Shown here piece after piece: positions 16,328 through 23,830 of a stretch of DNA of 64,000 nt; the first letter of the stretch is position 1; each line of letters opens with the position of its first letter. This DNA is from NAT127 sp034717695 (GTDB lineage Bacteria; Pseudomonadota; Gammaproteobacteria; Pseudomonadales; Porticoccaceae). Below the pieces are notes generated by a model. The model was not told the origin of the DNA, made no database searches, and saw only the letters and a program-made list of their open reading frames with translations. The position numbers and the translations under genes were made by a program. The DNA lies in the NCBI GenBank assembly GCA_034717695.1, contig JAYELS010000068.1, positions 29,948 to 93,947 of the forward strand, written 5' to 3'.

Positions 16328-16913
16328 GAGTCCTGACCCCGTGGCGGAGACCGGGGCCGAGGGTGCGGTACAGTACCAATCCGAGGGCGATGTAGCCGAG
16401 GCCGTAACCGGCGTAGTGGGGCAGATAGCGGGCGACACCGGCGAGGTAGTCGGCGATACCGGGTGTGGTCACATAGCCAGAGAACAGGTAAAAGCTGCCG
16501 TTGGAGATCACGAACGCCGTCAGCACAGCGAGGGTCGCCAGGCTTCCAAGGCGCAGCCAGCCGGCGCCCTGGGCAAGGTCGAGGTGCGCGCCGGTGCGCC
16601 CGGCCCACCACAGGGCGAAGTAGGTGGGCAGCAGAAAGCCGTAGGCCGGGGTCACGCAAAAAGCGCTCACACCCTTTTCGGTGATGGCCCAGTAATCAAT
16701 GGCGCCGGCCAGGGCGCAGAGGAAGGGAAAAGCCAAGGTCCCGGGCTGGCCGCGGAGCAGCAGGCCGGCGAAGAAGAACGCGGCGAGGGACGCATCCGGC
16801 AGACGCAGCGCCGAGCCGAAGTGGTCCATGCGGGTTGCCAGCATCAGCAGCACCGGGACGGCGAGGGGGAGCCAGGTGGCCCCGGGAGCGTGGGTGTCGG
16901 GCGTGGAATTCAT
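16320..16913 (-). CDS. Small polytopic membrane protein in the cobalamin operon, possible corrinoid/cobalt/precursor transporter
   Basis: A 197-residue protein with about six hydrophobic segments (for example WLPLAVPVLLMLATRM, AAFFFAGLLLRG, TLAVLTAFVISNGSFYLF, GYGLGYIALGLVLYRTL). I cannot name its family. Size and topology resemble substrate-binding S components of ECF transporters, but no ECF energising subunits are here. The ATG at 16913 overlaps the cobQ stop (ATGA) and its own stop overlaps cobB, so it is firmly part of the operon. As BtuC and BtuD are missing, a role in moving cobinamide, cobalt or dimethylbenzimidazole across the inner membrane is a reasonable but unproven guess. Confidence 0.55.
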   Translation of the reverse strand: MNSTPDTHAPGATWLPLAVPVLLMLATRMDHFGSALRLPDASLAAFFFAGLLLRGQPGTLAFPFLCALAGAIDYWAITEKGVSAFCVTPAYGFLLPTYFALWWAGRTGAHLDLAQGAGWLRLGSLATLAVLTAFVISNGSFYLFSGYVTTPGIADYLAGVARYLPHYAGYGLGYIALGLVLYRTLGPGLRHGVRTHG

Positions 16914-18457
16914 GGTCCGTTCCTGAAATCGATGGATGTTTTGGTGGCGACGGATGGTGGTTCGGGGGAGGCGGCCAGGACCGCCAGGGTGGGGAAGAGC
17001 CGGTCGAGGTCGAGGTGCTGTTCCACCGCATCCGCCAGGCGGTCGATCTGCTGTGCCCGCAGCGCCGGGTAGTCGAACGGGGGTGCGGCCGCGAGCCCCG
17101 CCCAGCTGAGCAGGGCCCCGGCCGCTTCGGGCCGGTCGAACAGGCCGTGGAGGTAGGTGCCCAGCACCTGGCCGTCGGCGCTGTGGGCGCCATCCGGCCC
17201 CTGGGGCAGCCGCGCGACGGGCCGTTCGAGCCCCGGCCCCGCGCTGATGCCGCAGTGGATCTCGTAGCCCGCCACCGGAATGTCGCCGTCGCCGAGTCCG
17301 ACGAGGACGCCTTCCACCCGGCGCAACTGCTTCTCCGGGTACAGGCGGGTGCGGATGGCCAGGAGCCCCAGCCCCGGGCTCTCCCCGGGCTCGCCCTCGA
17401 TACCGTCGGGATCGGCCAGGGTCTCGCCGAGCATCTGGAAGCCGCCGCAAATCCCCAGCACCTTGCCCCCGTAGCGCAGGTGGCGCAGCAGATCCCGATC
17501 CCAGCCGTTGCCCCGCAGTGCCGCCAGATCGCCCCGCACGTTCTTGCTGCCGGGGAGGATGACGAGGTCCGCCCCCGGCAGGGGCTCGCCGGCGCGGACG
17601 AAGCGCAGATCCACCGCCGGGTTCAGGCGCAGGGCGTCGAAGTCCGTGTGGTTGCTGGTACGGGGCAGGACCGGCACCGCCACCCTCAGCAGCGGGCCAT
17701 CCCCTGTCACCTGGCTGGCGTCGATGGCGTCCTCCGCCTCCAGGTGAAAGCCCTGGAGGTAGGGCAGCACGCCGATGACCGGCTTGCCGGTGCGCTGTTC
17801 AAGCCAGCGAAGGCCCGGCTCGAGCAGGCTGGTATCGCCGCGAAAGCGGTTGATGACAAAGCCTGCCACCCGCCCCTGCTCGCTGGGGGAGAGCAGCTCG
17901 AGGGTACCCACCAGATGGGCGAACACCCCGCCCCGATCGATATCGGCAATGAGGATCACCGGGCAATCCACCGCCTCGGCAAAGCCCATATTGGCGATGT
18001 CCCCCTCCCGCAGGTTGATTTCGGCGGGGCTGCCGGCGCCCTCCACGATCACCGCCTGGTACTGGCTCGCCAGGCGCGCGAAGGAGTCCAGCACCGCCGC
18101 CCGGGCCACGGTCTTGTAGGCGTGGTAGTCCCGGGCATCCATGTTGGCGAGGGCCTTGCCCTGGATGATCACCTGGGCGCCGGTGTCGCTGGCGGGCTTC
18201 AACAGCACCGGGTTCATGTCCCGGTGGGGGGCGATACCCGCGGCCTCCGCCTGCACCGCCTGGGCGCGGCCGATCTCGCCGCCGTCGGCGGTGACGGCGC
18301 TGTTCAGGGCCATGTTCTGGGGCTTGAAGGGCGCCACGGCGATGCCGCGCCGCGCCAGCACCCGGCACAGGCCCGCCACCAGCACGCTCTTGCCGGCGTC
18401 GGAGGTGGTGCCCTGCACCATCAGGGTGAGGGCGGTTGTCGTCCGGTTGTCGCTCAT
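16910..18457 (-). CDS. cobQ: Cobyric acid synthase CobQ (CbiP)
   Basis: A 515-residue glutamine amidotransferase that amidates carboxylates b, d, e and g of adenosylcobyrinate a,c-diamide. Seen: the N-terminal LMVQGTTSDAGKSVLVAGLCR P-loop region, KPQNMALNS, VEGAGSPAEINL, and DIDRGGVFAHLVGT. In the glutaminase half there is LPGSKNVRGD, then GICGGFQMLG with the catalytic Cys, and YEIHCG. The ATG at 18457 has GAGGAG upstream and lies 17 bp after btuB. Confidence 0.96.
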   Translation of the reverse strand: MSDNRTTTALTLMVQGTTSDAGKSVLVAGLCRVLARRGIAVAPFKPQNMALNSAVTADGGEIGRAQAVQAEAAGIAPHRDMNPVLLKPASDTGAQVIIQGKALANMDARDYHAYKTVARAAVLDSFARLASQYQAVIVEGAGSPAEINLREGDIANMGFAEAVDCPVILIADIDRGGVFAHLVGTLELLSPSEQGRVAGFVINRFRGDTSLLEPGLRWLEQRTGKPVIGVLPYLQGFHLEAEDAIDASQVTGDGPLLRVAVPVLPRTSNHTDFDALRLNPAVDLRFVRAGEPLPGADLVILPGSKNVRGDLAALRGNGWDRDLLRHLRYGGKVLGICGGFQMLGETLADPDGIEGEPGESPGLGLLAIRTRLYPEKQLRRVEGVLVGLGDGDIPVAGYEIHCGISAGPGLERPVARLPQGPDGAHSADGQVLGTYLHGLFDRPEAAGALLSWAGLAAAPPFDYPALRAQQIDRLADAVEQHLDLDRLFPTLAVLAASPEPPSVATKTSIDFRNGP

Positions 18458-18474
18458 TTCCGTGCTCCTCGCCG

Positions 18475-20331
18475 TCAAAGGCGGTAGGTGAAACCCAGCT
18501 GCCAGGCGCGGCCATCCTGGTTGTAGCCGTTGTTGAGCCGGTAACCCTTGTCGAACAGGTTGTCGAGGCGCAGGTTGGCGTCCAGGGATTGGCTGATGCG
18601 GTAGCCGAGGTTGAGGGCCACGGTGGTGTAGCCCCCCAGCCACTGGCTGTTGCGGGTGTTGGTGTAGCGCCGGTCCTGGCCCTTGACCGCGAGACCCAGG
18701 TGGAGATCGCCAAAGGCGCGGCTGGCGCCGAGGTTGAGATTGCTCCGGGTGCGCTTCACCAGCAGGTTGTCGGTGGCCGCATCCCGGGGCTCCAGGTAGG
18801 TGTAGCCGGCGTCGATGGTCCAGCCAGCCAACTCGGCGCCGACAATCAGCTCGGCACCGGTAATCTCCGCGGCGCTGACGTTGTAGGGGCGCCACACGAA
18901 ATCGGCGCCGGGGGCCCATTCGATCAGGTTGTCCACGTCGTTCTCGAAGTAGGCGAGGGCCCAGTGCCAGCGGTCGTAGTGGCCCCGGAGGCTGATCTCG
19001 CGGTTCTCGGATTGCTCCGCCGCCAGGTGGGGATTGCCGGCGCTGTAGGGGCCCGCCGGCCAGTAGAGGTCGTTGAAGGTGGGCGCCTTGAAGCCCTCCG
19101 CCCAGGTGGCCACCAGGCGGTGGTGGTCGTCGAGGTGCACGCCAACGGAGACATTGCCCACGCTGTGGCGGCCAAAGGCCTCGTTGTCCTCTTCCCTGAG
19201 GCCCAGCACCAGATCCAGTACCGACCAACTGCCCTGGTACTGGACAAAGGCGGCGCGGTTATCCCGGGTCGCCACCGGCTTGCCGGCGCCGTCCATGTAC
19301 AGGCTGCTGGCGTTGACCTCGTCCTCGTAGTAGTCGTACCCGGCGGTGAGGATCTGGCCCTCCGCCAGGGTGACATCGTTCTGCCAGAAGAGCTGCTCCC
19401 GGGTGGTGCGGAAGTGGCCGGTGTTGGCGCCGCTGGCGGCGTCGTAGTTGTCGCTGTCGTCCGTGGCGCGGCCCAGGGACAGTTGGCTCTCCCACCACTC
19501 CGTCACCGGCAGGCGGCCCCGCAGGTTGATGTTCTGCAGGCGCGAGTCGCTGTAGGGTCGTGTCCTCGGGGCAAAGGCGCTGTCGTACTCGTTGCGGTTG
19601 TTGCTCTCCAAGACGCGCACGGCGACGTCGGCGCCGTTGGCGAAGCCGTAGCCGAGGCTGGCGTTCAGGGACTTGTTGCGGTAGCCATCCCGATCGCGGT
19701 TGAAGCCGCTGTCCACCACCAGGTTGTCGATGCCGTCGGTCTCCAGATAGCCGCCGTGGAGGCCCCAGCGCCAACCTCCAGCGCCGCCACTGGTGCCTGC
19801 CGCCACCTTGTGGAGGCTGTTGCTACCGGTGGCGCTGGTGACGTAGCTGCCGGGATTGGTGGCCCCATCCCGGGTGAATACCTGGATGACGCCGCCGATG
19901 GCCTCGCTGCCGTACAGGGCGGAATGGGCGCCCCGCACCACCTCGATACGCTCGATCTGGTCGGGGTTGAGGAACTGGAAGTTGGTGGCGCCGAGGGTGG
20001 CGCTGCTCACCCGCTGGCCGTCCACCAGGAACAGGGTGTGGCCACTCGCGGTGCCCCGGGTGTAGAGGCTGGTGGCGGCGCCCGGTCCGCCACTTTGGCT
20101 GATGTCGAGGCTCGGGGTGTCCCGCAGGGCGTCGGCGAGGGTGAGGGGCTGGCGGGCGTCGAGTTGCTCCCGGGAGACGGTCGATACGGATGCCAGGGAA
20201 TCCGCCAGCGCCACGGGGGTGCGGGTGGCGGTCACCACCACCAGCTCGTAATCGCTGGCGTGGCCGGGGGACGTGGTGCAAAGGGCGGCAATACCGAGGG
20301 CGATGCCCTGGTTCAGAAAGGATGGTTTCAC
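18475..20331 (-). CDS. btuB: TonB-dependent cobalamin receptor BtuB
   Basis: A 618-residue outer-membrane receptor. After a signal peptide (MKPSFLNQGIALGIAALCTT, ending near GHA) comes a TonB-box-like stretch (YELVVVTATRT), then the plug domain (SLDISQSGGPGAATSLYTRG, VVRGAHSALYGSEAIGGVIQV) and a 22-strand barrel ending in the C-terminal aromatic-rich strand WQLGFTYRL. The start codon is GTG at 20331, with GAGGA about 8 bp before it. That ribosome site can pair in a hairpin downstream of the cobalamin riboswitch. It is the first gene of the operon. Confidence 0.95.
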   Translation of the reverse strand: MKPSFLNQGIALGIAALCTTSPGHASDYELVVVTATRTPVALADSLASVSTVSREQLDARQPLTLADALRDTPSLDISQSGGPGAATSLYTRGTASGHTLFLVDGQRVSSATLGATNFQFLNPDQIERIEVVRGAHSALYGSEAIGGVIQVFTRDGATNPGSYVTSATGSNSLHKVAAGTSGGAGGWRWGLHGGYLETDGIDNLVVDSGFNRDRDGYRNKSLNASLGYGFANGADVAVRVLESNNRNEYDSAFAPRTRPYSDSRLQNINLRGRLPVTEWWESQLSLGRATDDSDNYDAASGANTGHFRTTREQLFWQNDVTLAEGQILTAGYDYYEDEVNASSLYMDGAGKPVATRDNRAAFVQYQGSWSVLDLVLGLREEDNEAFGRHSVGNVSVGVHLDDHHRLVATWAEGFKAPTFNDLYWPAGPYSAGNPHLAAEQSENREISLRGHYDRWHWALAYFENDVDNLIEWAPGADFVWRPYNVSAAEITGAELIVGAELAGWTIDAGYTYLEPRDAATDNLLVKRTRSNLNLGASRAFGDLHLGLAVKGQDRRYTNTRNSQWLGGYTTVALNLGYRISQSLDANLRLDNLFDKGYRLNNGYNQDGRAWQLGFTYRL

Positions 20332-20338
20332 GGTAAGT

Positions 20339-20373
20339 CCTCAATCGAATTTAAAAAAACACAAGGATTGAGG
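20339..20373 (-). promoter_or_regulatory. Hairpin sequestering the btuB ribosome-binding site (riboswitch expression platform)
   Basis: On the minus strand, CCTCAATC (20373-20366) can pair perfectly with GATTGAGG (20346-20339), leaving a 19-base loop with a run of seven U. The 3' arm contains the GAGG of the GAGGA ribosome site that serves the GTG start at 20331. Lying between the riboswitch and btuB, this fits a translational off-switch. Confidence 0.65.
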
Positions 20374-20439
20374 GAGGGGTATGAGTGGCAGACGCCGATA
20401 CGGGACAGGCAGATAACCACCGACAAAGCCCTCCGCTTC

Positions 20440-20625
20440 ATCGTTGCAGCTACTGCACACCGTGATGACGGGATCCGTCATCACCAGGCCGGTTTCGGGC
20501 TTGTGCCGGCGCGAAGCGCGAAGGCATTTACCGTTGCGGGGGCAGCGTTGGTCTTGTCGCGGGCGGCCACTTCGAAAAAGTTGCCCGGACGCACCACACT
20601 TCCCGTTTACCCTGTTCCAGACTCT
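20440..20625 (-). ncRNA. Cobalamin riboswitch upstream of btuB
   Basis: The minus strand of the 419-bp btuB leader carries the B12 box GCTGCCCCCGCAACGGTAAA (20546-20527). Upstream are the conserved GGGTAAACGGGAAGTGTGGTGC elements (about 20613-20592); downstream is GCCCGAAACCGGCCTGG. A perfect 10-bp stem (20462-20471 with 20475-20484) lies further 3'. Ends are approximate. When bound to adenosylcobalamin it should lower expression of btuB and, through the operon, of the fifteen genes behind it. The rest of this intergenic stretch shows no other gene. Confidence 0.93.
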
Positions 20626-20750
20626 CCCGGCGAAGGAGGGTCGAACAGGCACCTGATGCAGGGGGTGGATTGTATAGGGGCTGTTCAGCAAAGGTCAAAC
20701 TGCCCCACGCCCGGGTTACACTCCATCAAAATTCCACAGGCGGAACCCCC

Positions 20751-21992
20751 ATGCCCCCGCAACTGCAAAGCGCCCTCGGCTTCGTCCTGCTCCTGCTGCT
20801 GTGCTGGCTGAGCGGCCAGCGCCGCCGACCTCCGGCGCGGGTGGTGATTGGCGGCGTCGTCCTGCAAGTGCTTGTCGCCCTGCTACTGATCAAATTGCCC
20901 GAGGCCCAGGGTCTCTTCGCGCTGCTCAACAACCTGATGCTGGCCCTGGAGGAGTCCACCCGCGCCGGCACCAGCCTGGTGTTTGGCTACCTCGGCGGCG
21001 GCGATACTCCCTTTGACCCCAGCCGCCCCGAGCACGGCTACATCCTCGCCTTTCGCGGCCTGCCCCTGGTGCTGGTGATGAGCGCTCTGTCGGCACTGTT
21101 GTTTTACTGGCGCATCCTGCCGGTGGTGGTGCGGGGGTTTTCCTGGCTGCTCAGCCGCAGCCTCGGCATCGGCGGGCCCCTCGGGGTCGGCGCCACCGCC
21201 AATGTCTTTCTCGGCATGGTGGAGGCGCCGCTGTTGATCCGGCCCTACCTGCTGTCCCTGCACCGGGGCGAACTGTTCGCGGTGATGGTGTGCGGCATGG
21301 CCACGGTGGCGAGCACGGTGCTGGTGCTCTACGCCACCATCCTCGCCCCGGTGATCCCCGGGGCCCTCGGCCACCTGCTCACCGCGTCGCTGATCTCCGC
21401 CCCGGCGGCCCTGACCCTGGCGGCCCTGTTCCACCCCTGGCCGCCCTCGTCCAGGGCTCTGCCCGACCTGCCCCGGGAGGGATCGAGCGCCATGGACGCG
21501 GTGACCACCGGCACCACCCGGGGTCTGGCCCTGCTGCTCAATATCATCGCCATGCTGGTGGTGCTGGTCGCCCTGGTGCACCTCGCCAACCTGCTGCTCC
21601 AGCTGTTGCCCGAGGTGGCGGGTGCCGCCATTTCACTGCAGCGTGTCCTCGGCTGGCTGTTCACCCCCCTGGCGTGGCTGATGGGCATCCCCTGGCAGGA
21701 GGCCCACAGCGCCGGCCAGCTGCTCGGCACCAAGGTGGTGTTGAACGAGCTGGTGGCCTACCTCGACCTCGCCGCCCTGGACCCGGCCGCCCTCAACGAG
21801 CGCAGCCGCATCATCCTCAGCTACGGTCTGTGCGGCTTCGCCAATCTCGGCAGCCTCGGCATCATGATCGGCGGCCTCGGCACCCTGGTGCCGGAGCGCC
21901 GCGGGGAAATCATCGCCCTCGGCCTGCCCTCCATCTGGGTGGGGTTGCTGGCGACACTGGCCACCGGTGCGGTGGTGGGTGTACTGATTTGA
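20751..21992 (+). CDS. NupC-family concentrative nucleoside transporter
   Basis: A 413-residue inner-membrane symporter with many hydrophobic helices. It contains the CNT hallmarks GGGDTPFDP-flanking region, GVGATANVFLGMVEAPLLIRPYL, MATVASTVLVLYA and the C-terminal GLCGFANLGSLGIMIGGLGTLVPERR. The family imports nucleosides with protons or sodium. The ATG at 20751 has only a weak ribosome site (AGGCGGAA); a longer frame to 20670 lies within the leader shared with btuB and was not chosen. It diverges from the B12 operon. Confidence 0.9.
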   Translation: MPPQLQSALGFVLLLLLCWLSGQRRRPPARVVIGGVVLQVLVALLLIKLPEAQGLFALLNNLMLALEESTRAGTSLVFGYLGGGDTPFDPSRPEHGYILAFRGLPLVLVMSALSALLFYWRILPVVVRGFSWLLSRSLGIGGPLGVGATANVFLGMVEAPLLIRPYLLSLHRGELFAVMVCGMATVASTVLVLYATILAPVIPGALGHLLTASLISAPAALTLAALFHPWPPSSRALPDLPREGSSAMDAVTTGTTRGLALLLNIIAMLVVLVALVHLANLLLQLLPEVAGAAISLQRVLGWLFTPLAWLMGIPWQEAHSAGQLLGTKVVLNELVAYLDLAALDPAALNERSRIILSYGLCGFANLGSLGIMIGGLGTLVPERRGEIIALGLPSIWVGLLATLATGAVVGVLI

Positions 21993-22116
21993 TGGTCTCG
22001 CCAGACCGCCCCCAGGGCCCGGCGCTGATGGTTGGGTTGGGATATTTGCCTTGCACGGTCGTGGCTGTTGGCCTTGAACCGAGCGCCATGTTTGACGGAG
22101 GGCTTTTGCAATGACG

Positions 22117-22385
22117 TGGAGGCGCGGCCGCTATCCGCCGCGTGTGCCAGGGGCGGCGGGTTTGCGGCCGATGACGCCTTCGGCTTTTCGGCCCTACGGG
22201 TTGGGCTGTTGTAGGGTGGAATCCCCCTCCGGGGGACATGGAGGCGCGGCCGCTATCCGCCGCGTGTGCCAGGGTCGGTGAGTTTGCGGCCGATGACGCC
22301 TTCGGCTTTTCGGCCCTACGGGTTGGGCTGTTGTAGGGTGGAATCCCCCTCCGGGGGACGTGGAGGCGCAGCCGTTATCCGTCGA
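22117..22385. repeat. Two tandem copies (122 bp each) plus a partial third of an intergenic repeat
   Basis: The units start TGGAGGCGC at 22117, 22239 and 22361, a spacing of exactly 122 bp. The third copy fades after about 25 bp. Each full unit holds GCCGATGACGCCTTCGGCTT, which can fold, GGCCCTACGGGTTGGGC and a compact TCCCCC-TCC-GGGGGA hairpin (22222-22236 in the first). Diverged copies lie at 23545-23645 and 24464-24572. The 437-bp gap between nupC and ohrR holds this array and no gene. The hairpins might stop transcripts from the convergent flanking genes. Confidence 0.9.
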
Positions 22386-22429
22386 TGGGTGCCGGGGACG
22401 GCGGTACCTTGCCCGGCGCCTTCCCGGTC

Positions 22430-22906
22430 TCAATCCTTGATAAGGGCAAGTAGTTTGCGAAGCTCGGTGTGCAGCAGTGCCAGTTTTTCCTCGGGGAGGT
22501 TGTAATCACAGGTCAGTTGCTCGGGGATCTTCGCGGCGCTGTCCCTCAAGCCAAGGCCCTTCTCCGTCAATTTGATTCTCAGTTCCCGCTCGTCCCTGGC
22601 GCCGCGATGCCGTTGCACCAGCCCCGTCGCCTCCAGGCGCTTGAGCAGGGGGGTGAGGGTGCCGGAGTCCAGCAGCAGCCGTTCCCCGAGGAATTTCAGG
22701 GTGATGCCCTCGAAGTTCTCGGGCGGTGCGTCGCCCTGGGACTCCCACAGCACCAGCATCACCAGGTATTGGGGGTAGGTGATGCCCAGGGCGTCCAGCA
22801 GCGGGCGGTATCGGGCGGTAATCCGGCGGGACAGGGCGTGGAGGGCAAAGCACAACTGGTTGTCGAGCTTGAGGTTATCCCCCGCGGGCGTGGGTGACTT
22901 GGCCAC
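22430..22906 (-). CDS. ohrR: MarR-family organic-peroxide sensor OhrR
   Basis: A 158-residue MarR-type repressor. The N-terminal LDNQLCFALHALSRR has the Cys (about residue 19) that OhrR proteins oxidise when they meet organic hydroperoxides. LGITYPQYLVMLVLWE and the winged helix (LLLDSGTLTPLLKRLEATGL, then RDERELRIKLTEKG) are typical of the family. It begins 4 bp after the glutathione peroxidase gene, so it most likely represses that gene and itself. A palindromic candidate operator is at 23448-23472. Confidence 0.92.
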   Translation of the reverse strand: MAKSPTPAGDNLKLDNQLCFALHALSRRITARYRPLLDALGITYPQYLVMLVLWESQGDAPPENFEGITLKFLGERLLLDSGTLTPLLKRLEATGLVQRHRGARDERELRIKLTEKGLGLRDSAAKIPEQLTCDYNLPEEKLALLHTELRKLLALIKD

Positions 22907-22910
22907 AACC

Positions 22911-23396
22911 CTAGCCCAGCAGCCTGTCGATGTCGGCGGCGAGGTCCTCGGGCTTGTCCCTGGGGGCGTAGCGGGCCACCACCTTGCCGTTTCGGTCCAC
23001 CAGGAACTTGGTGAAGTTCCACTTGATGGCCCGGGTGCCGAGGATCCCCGGGGCCTCGGCCTTGAGGTACTTGAAGAGGGGATGGGCGTCGTCGCCGTTG
23101 ACCTCGAGCTTGGCGAAGAGGGGAAAACTGACCCCGTAATTGAGCTCGCAGAACTGGCTGATTTCGTCGTTGCTCCCCGGGTCCTGCTTGCCGAACTGGT
23201 TGCAGGGGAAGCCGAGGATACGCAGGCCCCTGTCCTGGTATTGCCGGTGCAGGGCCTCGAGACCCTGGAATTGGGGGGTAAAGCCGCATTTGCTGGCGGT
23301 GTTGACGATCAGCAGCACCTTGCCCCGGTAGCCGGCCAGGGGCACGTCCCGGCCCTGCATGTCGACGGCGGTAAAGTCATAAAGGCTGTTTGCCAT
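22911..23396 (-). CDS. Glutathione/thioredoxin peroxidase, GPx family (BtuE-like)
   Basis: A 161-residue thiol peroxidase that reduces organic hydroperoxides. Seen: VNTASKCGFTPQF with the peroxidatic Cys at about residue 37 (Cys, not selenocysteine), LGFPCNQFGKQDPGSNDEI with the Gln of the catalytic set, and IKWNFTKFLVD with the Trp-Asn pair. It is first in a two-gene unit with ohrR, which implies induction by peroxides. The name BtuE in enterobacteria refers to this family and does not imply B12 transport. Confidence 0.93.
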   Translation of the reverse strand: MANSLYDFTAVDMQGRDVPLAGYRGKVLLIVNTASKCGFTPQFQGLEALHRQYQDRGLRILGFPCNQFGKQDPGSNDEISQFCELNYGVSFPLFAKLEVNGDDAHPLFKYLKAEAPGILGTRAIKWNFTKFLVDRNGKVVARYAPRDKPEDLAADIDRLLG

Positions 23397-23447
23397 GGTG
23401 TCCTCGGTGGATGGCGTGGGTGTGGTGGACTTTAGGGGCTAAATGAG

Positions 23448-23472
23448 TTGTAAGCAATTCAATTTTGCACAA
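23448..23472. promoter_or_regulatory. Candidate OhrR operator upstream of gpx-ohrR
   Basis: An imperfect 25-bp palindrome of the form TTGT-N4-AATT-C-AATT-N4-ACAA lies about 50 bp before the gpx start, in a locally AT-rich patch of otherwise GC-rich DNA. OhrR family operators are AT-rich palindromes containing AATT-type half sites, so this is the most likely binding site for the OhrR encoded behind gpx. Confidence 0.55.
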
Positions 23473-23544
23473 TATGATTGCGAGGAGTGCCAGGGCAGGA
23501 TCCGGTCCTTCCCGCTCACCGCGGTGTGACGGCGCGGTGGTGGT

Positions 23545-23645
23545 CGGTGGCCGATGACGCCTGCGGCTTTCGGCCCTAGGGACGTGCGGTTGTGGGGCGG
23601 AATCCCCCTCCGGGGGACGTGGAAGGGCAGCCGTCATCCGTCGCG
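23545..23645. repeat. Diverged copy of the 122-bp intergenic repeat
   Basis: This stretch repeats the key pieces of the array at 22117: GGCCGATGACGCCTGCGGCT, GGCCCTAGGG, GGGCGGAATCCCCCTCCGGG hairpin and GCAGCCGTCATCCGTCG. It lies between gpx-ohrR and the hemerythrin gene. The other bases of the 434-bp gap 23397-23830 contain only the OhrR operator and no convincing gene. Confidence 0.8.
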
Positions 23646-23830
23646 ACATGCATCGTCGCGGAGTTTGTCGAGGCGTGCAAACAGTCCTGGTGGTTGGGCC
23701 ATTACCAGTGCCGATCAAGCTGTATCTGGTCCTTTGCAGACGCGCTGTCGGGTTCCGCAACGTTGCGGTGTTTGATGTATCCTCCGCGTTCAGTCAGGCA
23801 ACCAATCCCTATTCCTGGAGCGCATCTGCC

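Noticed and set aside
18436..20811. A 791-codon plus-strand frame opposite btuB and its riboswitch leader
   Set aside because: Antisense to btuB; no motifs, and it would run through the riboswitch.
22117..22385. Possible CRISPR array at the tandem repeat
   Set aside because: Units are 122 bp placed head to tail with no unique spacers, and no cas genes are near.
23648..23830. Longer hemerythrin starting near 23648
   Set aside because: The added residues have no family likeness and lie in repeat-adjacent DNA; the ATG at 23831 matches the family start.
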